12,356 bases of DNA, taken from Clostridiales bacterium DTU092. GTDB lineage: Bacteria; Bacillota; Clostridia; Caldicoprobacterales; Caldicoprobacteraceae. How positions within the stretch are numbered: the stretch's first letter is position 1; each line of letters begins with the position of its first letter. The notes under the pieces are model-generated. The model saw only the letters and a program-made list of their open reading frames with translations, was not told the origin of the DNA and did no database searches. The stretch lies in the NCBI GenBank assembly GCA_001513505.1, contig LFTM01000131.1:1-12356 (forward strand), given 5' to 3'. A program made the translations under genes and the position numbers. Shown piece after piece: positions 1 through 6,137 of the stretch.

Positions 1-7
1 TTTTCAC
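1..7 (-). CDS. Probable 5' end of a minus-strand gene cut by the left window edge
   Basis: On the minus strand an AGGAG Shine-Dalgarno core (plus-strand 16-20, within AAAGGAGT) lies 8 nt before a GTG at 7-5, which is followed by an AAA codon before the window ends. The spacing and the strength of the ribosome binding site are typical of real starts elsewhere in this window. The other nearby GTG (9-7) is followed at once by a TGA stop, so 7 is the only plausible start. A sigma-A-type promoter pointing at it lies at 169-197. Only two codons are visible, so the product cannot be named. Confidence 0.45.
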
Positions 8-168
8 ACTTCTCACTCCTTTCTTTTTATTTTTTCTTTTTTATAAAATAGCTATGGTTTCGGTGTTTTTTATATGAAAATCAACATGGATAATACTGGA
101 TTATTATGGTTTGTGTAATACATAACACGTCTTATTTTTAACGTTGTATTGGGATATTTGTTATCTTT

Positions 169-197
169 ATTATATAGTATTTAAAACTATTTTTCAA
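169..197 (-). promoter_or_regulatory. Sigma-A-type promoter for the left-edge gene, with inverted repeat in the spacer
   Basis: Read on the minus strand this is TTGAAA (197-192), a 17-nt spacer, then a perfect TATAAT (174-169). The spacer carries the inverted repeat ATAGT-N7-ACTAT. The whole element matches the promoter at 989-1017 at 25 of 29 positions without gaps. Transcription would start near 162, giving a leader of about 155 nt before the GTG at 7. A second inverted repeat, TTTCAA-TTT-TTGAAA (192-206), covers the -35. The promoter call rests on sequence match only. Confidence 0.6.
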
Positions 198-270
198 TTT
201 TTGAAACAATTTTGTTTAAAATCCTACATTTCCAACAATTTACTGGCTTATTTTTTAGTAAATTATCATA

Positions 271-304
271 AAAAAAATGAGCCTTGTTTATGGCTCATTT
301 TTTT
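271..304 (-). terminator. Hairpin terminator of the DUF1836 gene (A/T tracts on both sides)
   Basis: A TGAGCC/GGCTCA stem (278-283 and 292-297) is flanked by seven A (271-277) and seven T (298-304), so the full arms are perfectly complementary around an 8-nt loop. It can terminate in both directions. Unusually, it overlaps the coding sequence: the last codons of the DUF1836 gene form one arm and its TAA stop (290-288) lies in the loop. Confidence 0.85.
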
Positions 305-932
305 GAAGTGATTTATCGCTAAAAAACTGATTTATGATATATTCGGCAATTTTTTTTCGTACATTTGCCTGTTCAATTAGTATCAGAACTAACAACAACA
401 GATGGATAGTATGCCACGATTCATCCATCTCTTGTTCGCCTATCAAATAATCATATATGGCATTGAATTTACTGGTCAGCAGTTCTTCATATGTGTCATT
501 TTGCTTTAGTTCCAGATAAACATTATACAAAAATTCGATCTTTTTAATATTTTCTTCATTTTCTTCGTCTTTTTCTTCTAATTCACCTTCGAAAATTGGA
601 GACAGTAATTTTTTAATATCCTTAATTGTAAGAATAGATTTCAAATTATAAATTAGAGTAAGCAATATAACGTGACCACGGTTATAGAATTTACCATAAG
701 GCGGCATTAACAGGCCTTCCTTAATATAATTTTGAATCATAGTTTTCGATATGGCCTTTTTTTCCTCTTCATCATCATTGACTTTACCCAGCTTCTTATC
801 AAAAAATTCCTCTAACTGAGAAATATAAAGACGATATTCAGGTATATCCTCCGGCTTTATTTCTTCATGATCCTTTATTTCACCTACAAACTGCATTATC
901 TGCCGTTGAATCTTATACATCGAATCATCCAT
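288..932 (-). CDS. DUF1836 domain protein, putative HTH regulator
   Basis: This 214-residue soluble protein resembles the DUF1836 family of Firmicutes, whose role is not established. Residues about 30-110 carry the family-like pattern: IPEYRLYISQLEEFFDKKLG, then a MerR-like helix-turn-helix stretch (ISKTMIQNYIKEGLLMPP near 61-78), a KFYNRGHVILLTLIY segment and a further helix, LTIKDIKKLLSPIF. A very acidic, lysine-rich linker (about 116-131) separates this from a helical C-terminal half containing a hydrophobic segment (HLLLLVLILIEQA, about 167-179). The ATG start has GAGGTG 6 nt upstream. A sigma-A-type promoter sits at 989-1017 and a terminator overlaps the stop, so it is probably monocistronic. 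DNA binding is inferred from the HTH resemblance; the target is unknown. The repeat inside its own promoter would suit autoregulation. Confidence 0.8.
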   Translation of the reverse strand: MDDSMYKIQRQIMQFVGEIKDHEEIKPEDIPEYRLYISQLEEFFDKKLGKVNDDEEEKKAISKTMIQNYIKEGLLMPPYGKFYNRGHVILLTLIYNLKSILTIKDIKKLLSPIFEGELEEKDEENEENIKKIEFLYNVYLELKQNDTYEELLTSKFNAIYDYLIGEQEMDESWHTIHLLLLVLILIEQANVRKKIAEYIINQFFSDKSLQKNEP

Positions 933-988
933 AGTTTACACCTCAATATAATTAATAGAACCACATTACATCGTCGTTACTTGACTAT

Positions 989-1017
989 ATTATATAGTAC
1001 AGTAAACTATTTTTCAA
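989..1017 (-). promoter_or_regulatory. Sigma-A-type promoter of the DUF1836 gene, twin of the one at 169-197
   Basis: On the minus strand: TTGAAA (1017-1012), 17-nt spacer, TATAAT (994-989). Transcription would start near 982, about 50 nt before the ATG at 932. The spacer holds the inverted repeat ATAGT-N7-ACTAT. Compared with 169-197, the only differences are four adjacent bases in the middle of the spacer; everything on either side is identical. Confidence 0.65.
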
Positions 1018-1058
1018 GAAACAACTTTAAATAGTGCGTGTAACATATCCAGTCGTAT

Positions 1059-1073
1059 ATATTCGAAGAATAT
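1059..1073. repeat. Short perfect inverted repeat ATATTC-GAA-GAATAT
   Basis: A 6-3-6 perfect inverted repeat lies between the holin-like gene terminator and the DUF1836 promoter, about 40 bp upstream of that promoter's -35. It could be an operator, but its AT-rich arms could also arise by chance. It does not match Fur/PerR-type, Rex or LexA boxes that I know. Confidence 0.3.
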
Positions 1074-1094
1074 TATGGATTTGAATAATATAAT

Positions 1095-1126
1095 AAAAAG
1101 CAGCTGTATCATTTGAATACAGCTGC
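1095..1126 (-). terminator. Rho-independent terminator of the holin-like gene
   Basis: A perfect 10-bp stem GCAGCTGTAT/ATACAGCTGC (1100-1109 and 1117-1126) with a 7-nt loop is followed on the minus strand by five T (1099-1095) and further T-rich sequence. It lies about 20 nt beyond the TAG stop of the gene at 1147-1533. It ends that transcript and separates it from the DUF1836 gene. Confidence 0.9.
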
Positions 1127-1146
1127 TGCAACTAAGTCCAGAAATG

Positions 1147-1533
1147 CTAGATTACATGTGTAGGGACGATGGCATCTATAATGCCAATAATTAAGGCTGC
1201 CACAATAGCTCCGAATATGTTAATTTCCATATTCGGCACAAAGAACTGAGTCAAGTATATAACCAGTGCCGATAAAAGAAATCCTACAATACCCCGGCCA
1301 AAGGGTGAAGCATCAATTTTAAACAGCTTCTGAATTAGATAATCTATCACTGCAATAACGATAGCAGCCAGCAAAGCAGTACCAAAGCCCATATTTGAAA
1401 AACCGGGGGTAATTAATGATGTTATCATCAGCACAATCGCCGCAACAACAAATCGGACTATTATCCCCAGCCAACTCCTATCATTTCTATTCTTTTCGCT
1501 ATCCATATGTTTATTTTCCATTCCATCAGCCAT
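1147..1533 (-). CDS. Small four-helix membrane protein, 'phage holin 4_2' (PF04020) family
   Basis: The 128 residues comprise a polar, charged N-terminus (1-20) and four hydrophobic segments at about 21-42, 51-68, 78-99 and 103-123. The SPFGRGIVGFLLSALVIYL stretch (76-94) and the short loops are typical of the family named after a mycobacterial phage holin and seen in chromosomal YvlD-like proteins. No lysin or other phage gene lies nearby, so it is most likely a chromosomal inner-membrane protein of unknown role rather than a working holin. The ATG is preceded by AAAGGAGAG with 6-nt spacing. It lies between the lgt operon terminator (1643-1665) and its own terminator (1095-1126), so it is a separate transcription unit. 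Confidence 0.8.
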   Translation of the reverse strand: MADGMENKHMDSEKNRNDRSWLGIIVRFVVAAIVLMITSLITPGFSNMGFGTALLAAIVIAVIDYLIQKLFKIDASPFGRGIVGFLLSALVIYLTQFFVPNMEINIFGAIVAALIIGIIDAIVPTHVI

Positions 1534-1567
1534 AATTTTCTCTCCTTTCCTTCGAAAATAAGGTGTA

Positions 1568-1573
1568 ATTATA
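1568..1573 (-). promoter_or_regulatory. Candidate -10 element for the holin-like gene
   Basis: A perfect TATAAT on the minus strand lies 35 nt upstream of the ATG at 1533, in a gap that must hold a promoter because the preceding operon ends at a terminator. The -35 position 17 nt further up reads TATGAA, a poor match, and no extended TGn is present. The call is therefore weak. Confidence 0.25.
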
Positions 1574-1642
1574 TTTCCACCTTCAACACTTTCATATCGT
1601 TATTTTTTCCGACTTTTTATTTTTCATCCCATTTTTGAGCAT

Positions 1643-1665
1643 AAAAAAAGAGGAGCAACCTCCCC
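1643..1665 (-). terminator. Rho-independent terminator of the ymfF-ymfH-lgt operon
   Basis: On the minus strand GGGGAG (1665-1660), a 4-nt GTTG loop and CTCCTC (1655-1650) form a 6-bp stem with one G-U pair, followed by seven T (1649-1643). It lies about 43 nt beyond the lgt stop codon. Confidence 0.88.
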
Positions 1666-1708
1666 ATTTTATTGTTCAGTTAATTCGTTATCATATATTT
1701 CATGGTTT

Positions 1709-2623
1709 TTATTCCTTATCATCCTTTTGAACAGTTGATACAGACGTTGAATCTTCATCATTATTCCCATCAGGCTCTTCATTTCCATTATCCTGATCAG
1801 TCGATTGATTCATGACTTCATCGCGGGTTTCAGCTTTATCCTCAGTGAATTCTTCATCGGGTATAGTTTTGAACTTTCTCCGCCTTATAACAAACAATGC
1901 AATGGACAAAATGATCAGTAAAGCCGCCAAAAGCTGTGAAACCCTGAAAGGCCCAAGATACAAGCTGTCTGTGCGGAATCCTTCTATCACAATACGCCCG
2001 CAGGAATAAAGAAAGGTATACAATAGAAATACTTCTCCCGGCACCTTTCTTCGCTTCCGGTAGTTAAACAGAAATATAAATACTAAAAGATTCCACATTG
2101 ATTCGTAAAAGAAGGTTGCCATGTGCCATTCCTGCCTGGCTTCTATATATACTGCATAGGGAAACCACTGCCACGCTTTATCGGTAACAATTTTTCCATA
2201 TGCTTCCTGGTTAAAGAAATTGCCCCACCGGCCGATTGCCTGACCTAAGATAAGGCTTGGAGATACAATATCAACCAAATCCCAAAAATTTATCCTGCGC
2301 CAACGTGAAAATATTAATGCTGCGATAATTCCGCCAATTACAGCACCATATATGGCAAGACCTCCCTCCCAAATCTTAATAATATCCAGCGGGCGGTTTT
2401 TATAGATATCCCATTCAAAAATCACATAATACAGCCTGGCCCCTATAACAGCCAAAGGGATGGCAAGAAGACAAAAATCCACTATTATCTCGGGATCATA
2501 CTTCAATTTTTTTGAATAGGCCATAGCAAGGTATAACCCGATAAGTACACCGGAGGCAATAAGTATGCCATACCAATATATTGGACGCCCAAATAGTTCA
2601 AATGCTACCGGATCCACATGCAT
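1709..2623 (-). CDS. lgt: Prolipoprotein diacylglyceryl transferase (Lgt)
   Basis: Lgt moves a diacylglyceryl group from phosphatidylglycerol onto the lipobox cysteine of exported prolipoproteins, the first step of lipoprotein maturation, in the cytoplasmic membrane. The 304-residue protein shows several hydrophobic membrane segments, the PIYWYG opening (14-19), the signature GRWGNFFNQE (131-140) and GRIVIEGFRTDSL (209-221), where R210, E214 and R217 align with E. coli R239, E243 and R246. The position of E. coli His103 is Tyr92 here (GGLAIYGAVIGG). After the last helix (about 245) a 55-60-residue acidic, low-complexity tail rich in D, E, N, S and T extends the protein beyond the usual family end. 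The ATG has GGGGAGG 7 nt upstream. It is the last gene of the ymfF-ymfH-lgt operon, 42 nt after ymfH. Confidence 0.96.
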   Translation of the reverse strand: MHVDPVAFELFGRPIYWYGILIASGVLIGLYLAMAYSKKLKYDPEIIVDFCLLAIPLAVIGARLYYVIFEWDIYKNRPLDIIKIWEGGLAIYGAVIGGIIAALIFSRWRRINFWDLVDIVSPSLILGQAIGRWGNFFNQEAYGKIVTDKAWQWFPYAVYIEARQEWHMATFFYESMWNLLVFIFLFNYRKRRKVPGEVFLLYTFLYSCGRIVIEGFRTDSLYLGPFRVSQLLAALLIILSIALFVIRRRKFKTIPDEEFTEDKAETRDEVMNQSTDQDNGNEEPDGNNDEDSTSVSTVQKDDKE

Positions 2624-2665
2624 AATATATCCTCCCCTTTACAAACATGATTACAACTGGCTAGC

Positions 2666-3952
2666 TTATCCAGGTAAAATCAATGACAAACTGCTTTTAT
2701 AATCATCAAAGAAATTGTTAAACTGAGTTTGTAACTGGTCGTTGTTTATCTGTTCCAACCGTTCCAGATAATCAAACAATCCTATATCCTTGAAAACCAG
2801 TGAAACAAACTGTACACCTACTGATTCCAGGGTGTTAAAATGCCTTATATATTCTCCAATTTTCTTTTTCTTTACTCTCATAAAGTACTCAATATCCCAT
2901 GGTTTGTTTTTTAGTTTTTCTATCTCCTGATACACCATATCAACAACCTTTTTGGGTTCAGGAGACTCTCCGCCTAAAATCATATGACTATAATCTGTCT
3001 CTTCTATATGCTGTGCGCTGAATGAAGAATCAATAAGCCCTTCCTCATACAACCGGCTGTAGAGTTCAGAGCTGGGACCTATCATTATATCCAATATTAA
3101 ATCATTTAATATAAGATTATCGAGGATTACCTGGCTCGGTTTTTGCACCGCTTCTCCTTTGAAACCTAACAGAAACATCGGTCTGGGGACAGGTAGCTTA
3201 TCCTTTACCACAGAGTCAGCTACTTCTCTTGGCTCATCAGGATAAATTCTATTTATCCGTCCCTGTTTTGACATATCTTTTTTATCGAAATAATCATCCA
3301 CCTGCTTTATGACCCTGTCGGCATCAATATCACCGGTTACGAATAACACCATGTTGGAAGGATGATAAAACGTCTCATAACACCTATACAGAGTGTCTTT
3401 ATCTATTTTTTGTATAGACTCTACAGTACCTGCTATATCATTTTTAACCGGATGCTGATGATATAATCCCTTTAACAGGTTAAAATATACACGCCAGTTA
3501 GGGTTATCCTGATACATTATTATTTCCTGGGCAATAATCCCTTTCTCCTTATCAACCGTCTTATCGGTAAAATATGGATCGCCTACGAAATTTATTAAAA
3601 TATCAAGACATTCATAAAAATTTCCGGTGGAGGTAAAATGATAAGCCGTTGTATTAAAACTGGTAAATGCATTGGGGCTGGCTCCCAACTTGGAAAATGC
3701 TTCAAACACATTTCCATCCTGTTTTTCAAACAGTTTGTGCTCCAAAAAATGGGCTATACCCTCAGGCACTTTCATTGGCTGCTTTTCACCGGGTACAATA
3801 AACTCATTATCATTTGAGCCATAATTAGTAGCATAGATTGCAAACTGTTTTTGATAGGACTTTTTGGGAAGAATATAAACATTTAATCCATACCTGTGTT
3901 TATAGTGTATCAATTTCTCATTTAATAAATCACTTACTATTTCCCGTTTCAT
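2666..3952 (-). CDS. ymfH: M16 zinc peptidase, YmfH-like (EF-P modification-associated)
   Basis: Homologue of B. subtilis YmfH (listed as YfmH in some annotation pipelines), one of a pair of M16 peptidase-like proteins linked genetically to 5-aminopentanol modification of elongation factor P; its exact reaction is not known. The inverted zinc motif HFLEH is intact (68-72 from the ATG used here) and the downstream EKGIIAQE supplies the third ligand, Glu143. Other landmarks are SKLGASPNAFTSFNTTAY, DNPNWR and CYETFYHPSNMVLFVTGD. No signal peptide is seen, so it should be cytoplasmic. I chose ATG 3952 (428 residues); TTG 3958, one base after the ymfF stop, is the alternative but sits too close to the AAGGG motif. 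It is translated next to its presumed partner ymfF, which suggests a 1:1 complex. Confidence 0.9.
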   Translation of the reverse strand: MKREIVSDLLNEKLIHYKHRYGLNVYILPKKSYQKQFAIYATNYGSNDNEFIVPGEKQPMKVPEGIAHFLEHKLFEKQDGNVFEAFSKLGASPNAFTSFNTTAYHFTSTGNFYECLDILINFVGDPYFTDKTVDKEKGIIAQEIIMYQDNPNWRVYFNLLKGLYHQHPVKNDIAGTVESIQKIDKDTLYRCYETFYHPSNMVLFVTGDIDADRVIKQVDDYFDKKDMSKQGRINRIYPDEPREVADSVVKDKLPVPRPMFLLGFKGEAVQKPSQVILDNLILNDLILDIMIGPSSELYSRLYEEGLIDSSFSAQHIEETDYSHMILGGESPEPKKVVDMVYQEIEKLKNKPWDIEYFMRVKKKKIGEYIRHFNTLESVGVQFVSLVFKDIGLFDYLERLEQINNDQLQTQFNNFFDDYKSSLSLILPG

Positions 3953-3959
3953 GGACAAT

Positions 3960-5228
3960 TCATCCCTTCTTCTTGTTAGTTAGAAAATAAACGGTATCCA
4001 TAACTACATTATTGGAAACCTCAACTATCTGATCTATATTTACATTTTCAATTCTTTCAATATAATCCTCCAGTGTAATGTTGGATTCCGTTATACTGTT
4101 ATCCAGGTAATAATCGATTAAGTGAGATGGTTGATCTGCTATGCCTTTGAGGGAGTTAATCAATGAGTTTACTGCTCCTTCATACTCCTGCTGAGTTATG
4201 TCTCCCTTAGTCATAGCGTTCAACTGTTCCATAATAATATCCAGTGTCTGTTCATCCTTGTCCACATCAATACCCGCACTGACAAACATCAGTCCTTTGA
4301 ATTTTTCAAGACGGGCAAATGCATAATATGCCAGACTGGCCTTTTCTCTGACATTAATGAACAGCTTGGAATGAGGACCCCCTCCTAAAATACTGCTGTA
4401 TACCAGCAATGGAAAATACATTTTGTCCTGAGCGTTTATATTTGTTCTAAAGCCGATGACAAGCTTACCCTGATTTACATCAATTTCCTCCGTCACTGTT
4501 TTCTGTTTTATCTGCAGCTTTTTATACGGCGTAATTGGAATGCTTTTAATTTGCCTCCTCTCCATAGAAAGGCTTCGCTCCAACAGAAGTTTAACTTTCT
4601 CAGGATCCACATTTCCTACAACATATATGTCCAGTGGACTGGAACGCACGATATCTTTGTATACACTATACAGCCTGTCTGCATCCAGATTATCCAGTTC
4701 CTCTTCGCTGCCAAATACATACCGGCTGTATTTCTCGTCTCTGCACATCTCCTGAACACATCTTTCCAGACTGTATTGTATTTTATCATTAATTAAAGAG
4801 CGGATTCTGTTTTTTAAATTCTCTTTTTCCTGTTCTACATAGCTTTTTATAAAGCGGCCTTCATGCAACACGGGCCGGTTGATAATTCTATTTAAAAAAT
4901 ATAATGACTGTGCCAATAATCCCTGTTCAGCCACATATTCATCATTGACTACTTCCATTGAAAAACGCAGTATTTGTCTTTCGCCCTTCTTCTGTACACC
5001 TACACTAAACTGAGCCCCATATAAACTTTCCAGATGTCGCTGAATATCCTTAAGAGTAGTAAAGCCTTCACAGCCCCTTCGTAACACAGCTGGTATCAGG
5101 GCATTATATGTATAATCGTCGTCCAAATCTCTGTGAAAGCAAAAGCTTGTTGTAACGGTTTTAAACTTATCGGTAGGTAAAACAAAAAGCCGTATCCCTT
5201 TTTCCAGATCTATCTTCTCCATGTTCAC
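3960..5228 (-). CDS. ymfF: M16 peptidase-like protein without zinc site, YmfF-like (EF-P modification-associated)
   Basis: A 422-residue M16-fold protein that pairs with the downstream YmfH homologue. Where active members have HxxEH it reads ALIPAVLRRG (43-52), so it cannot bind zinc in the usual way. The C-terminal half keeps the family substrate-binding block GGGPHSKLFINVREKASLAYYAF (282-304), with Arg294 and Tyr301/302. This split (one partner with metal, one with the R/Y motif) matches heterodimeric M16 enzymes such as the mitochondrial processing peptidase, and B. subtilis YmfF/YmfH. GTG 5228 is preferred because AGGAGGG lies 7 nt upstream; ATG 5222, two codons in, is 13 nt away. It is the first gene of the ymfF-ymfH-lgt operon. 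The EF-P role is inferred from homology; efp and ymfI are not in this window. Confidence 0.87.
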   Translation of the reverse strand: MNMEKIDLEKGIRLFVLPTDKFKTVTTSFCFHRDLDDDYTYNALIPAVLRRGCEGFTTLKDIQRHLESLYGAQFSVGVQKKGERQILRFSMEVVNDEYVAEQGLLAQSLYFLNRIINRPVLHEGRFIKSYVEQEKENLKNRIRSLINDKIQYSLERCVQEMCRDEKYSRYVFGSEEELDNLDADRLYSVYKDIVRSSPLDIYVVGNVDPEKVKLLLERSLSMERRQIKSIPITPYKKLQIKQKTVTEEIDVNQGKLVIGFRTNINAQDKMYFPLLVYSSILGGGPHSKLFINVREKASLAYYAFARLEKFKGLMFVSAGIDVDKDEQTLDIIMEQLNAMTKGDITQQEYEGAVNSLINSLKGIADQPSHLIDYYLDNSITESNITLEDYIERIENVNIDQIVEVSNNVVMDTVYFLTNKKKG

Positions 5229-5394
5229 TACATATCCCTCCTAAATCATTTGCGCGTCAAAACTTCCGGGGGTCACAGGAACAATTTATTATTTCGTTTT
5301 TAATTTGAAAAATCCTTTAAAAATATTATTCTTAAGTAAAATATTTCTATACACATAAATTAAATAAACAACTGTAAAATAACTTTGGATTCAA

Positions 5395-5414
5395 TAACCG
5401 GTTAATTAAATAAC
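5395..5414. repeat. Two overlapping palindromes in the divergent region, possible operator
   Basis: TAACCGGTTA (5395-5404) is a perfect 10-bp palindrome. It overlaps GTTAATTAAATAAC (5401-5414), which is palindromic except for one pair. They lie about 60-80 bp upstream of the -35 of the XRE-cupin promoter. They could be a binding site for the adjacent regulator, but nothing in the sequence proves this. Confidence 0.3.
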
Positions 5415-5475
5415 AGACCGCTCCATATATAAAAGATATAAACTGTTGAAGTGTATAAGAAACCTGGAATAAAAC

Positions 5476-5504
5476 TTGCATATTTATTAAAGTATTAATA
5501 TAAT
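5476..5504 (+). promoter_or_regulatory. Sigma-A-type promoter of the XRE-cupin/acyl-CoA synthetase operon
   Basis: TTGCAT (5476-5481), a 17-nt spacer and a perfect TATAAT (5499-5504). The predicted start of transcription near 5511 gives a leader of about 25 nt with AAAGGGG (5523-5529) as ribosome binding site. No promoter of similar quality is seen before the synthetase gene, so both genes are probably transcribed from here. Confidence 0.65.
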
Positions 5505-5535
5505 AATTTCATGTTTTATATGAAAGGGGATGCTT

Positions 5536-6090
5536 ATGTGCGAACAGATTAAACAGATTGCCATGAGAATTAAAGAACTCAGGGAGATTTCCGGCATATC
5601 CCCGGAAAAAATGTCCGGGATGTTTAATATCCCTTTGGAACTGTATCAAAAATATGAATCCGGAGAAGTAGATATCCCTGTGGGCTTTTTATACCAAGTA
5701 GCAAATGAATTTAATGTGGAACTGACTACAATTTTGTCAGGTGAGGAGCCTAAACTGCGCATATACTCACTTGTAAGAAAAGGTAAGGGACTGGAGGTTG
5801 AAAGAAGAAAGGAATACAAATACCGAAACCTGGCATACAATTTTGTTCATAAAAAAGCGGAACCCTTTTTGGTAACTGTTGAACCAAAACCCGATGACTA
5901 CCCGGTCAGCCTAAACTCACACCCTGGACAGGAATTCAATTATGTACTGGAAGGTACACTTAAAGTTATTATTCATAATTATGAACTTATACTTAATGAA
6001 GGAGATTCACTCTTCTTCGACTCAAACTATAAGCATGGAATGTTGGCTTTAAACGGAAAGCCAGCCAAATTTCTGGCAATTATAGTTTAG
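5536..6090 (+). CDS. XRE-cupin transcriptional regulator
   Basis: A 184-residue two-domain protein. Residues about 8-67 form an XRE (Cro/CI-type) helix-turn-helix: RIKELREISGISPEKMSGMF, then the recognition-helix region PLELYQKYESGEVDIP, then LYQVANEFNVELTTIL. Residues about 108-184 form a single cupin barrel: HPGQEFNYVLEG (129-140) is motif 1 with the first His replaced by Asn, and EGDSLFFDSNYKHGM is motif 2 with His167. Glu133 and the His residues could hold a metal or contact a small ligand. Proteins of this layout sense a metabolite and control neighbouring metabolic genes; here the neighbour is an acyl-CoA synthetase, so an organic acid or acyl-CoA ligand is an inference. ATG 5536 is preferred, 6 nt after AAAGGGG; ATG 5530 directly abuts that site. 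Confidence 0.9.
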   Translation: MCEQIKQIAMRIKELREISGISPEKMSGMFNIPLELYQKYESGEVDIPVGFLYQVANEFNVELTTILSGEEPKLRIYSLVRKGKGLEVERRKEYKYRNLAYNFVHKKAEPFLVTVEPKPDDYPVSLNSHPGQEFNYVLEGTLKVIIHNYELILNEGDSLFFDSNYKHGMLALNGKPAKFLAIIV

Positions 6091-6137
6091 CATGCAGTAA
6101 CTGCTGTACAAAATAACATATGAGGAGTAGGTTATAG

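Larger units (their letters stand above)
5229..5535. other. Divergent intergenic region between ymfF and the XRE-cupin gene
   Basis: About 300 AT-rich bases separate the divergent genes. Next to ymfF it holds the AGGAGGG ribosome binding site (5236-5242) but no convincing minus-strand promoter; the best AT-rich candidates lack an acceptable -35. The plus-strand promoter is at 5476-5504 and overlapping palindromes are at 5395-5414. I see no RNA gene, riboswitch or coding sequence with a ribosome binding site here. Confidence 0.6.

Noticed and set aside
74..118. Short plus-strand ORF of 14 codons in the left intergenic region
   Set aside because: It has no ribosome binding site and a length expected by chance in AT-rich DNA.
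1147..1533. Holin family name as evidence of a prophage
   Set aside because: No endolysin, integrase, attachment site or other phage gene is nearby, and the family is common as a chromosomal membrane protein.
5243..5400. Minus-strand promoter for ymfF-ymfH-lgt
   Set aside because: Several AT-rich -10-like hexamers exist, but none has an acceptable -35 at 16-18 nt.
6094..6104. GCAGT-A-ACTGC palindrome between the XRE-cupin gene and the synthetase
   Set aside because: With a one-base centre it cannot form a stable hairpin, and the location inside an operon gives no support for an operator.
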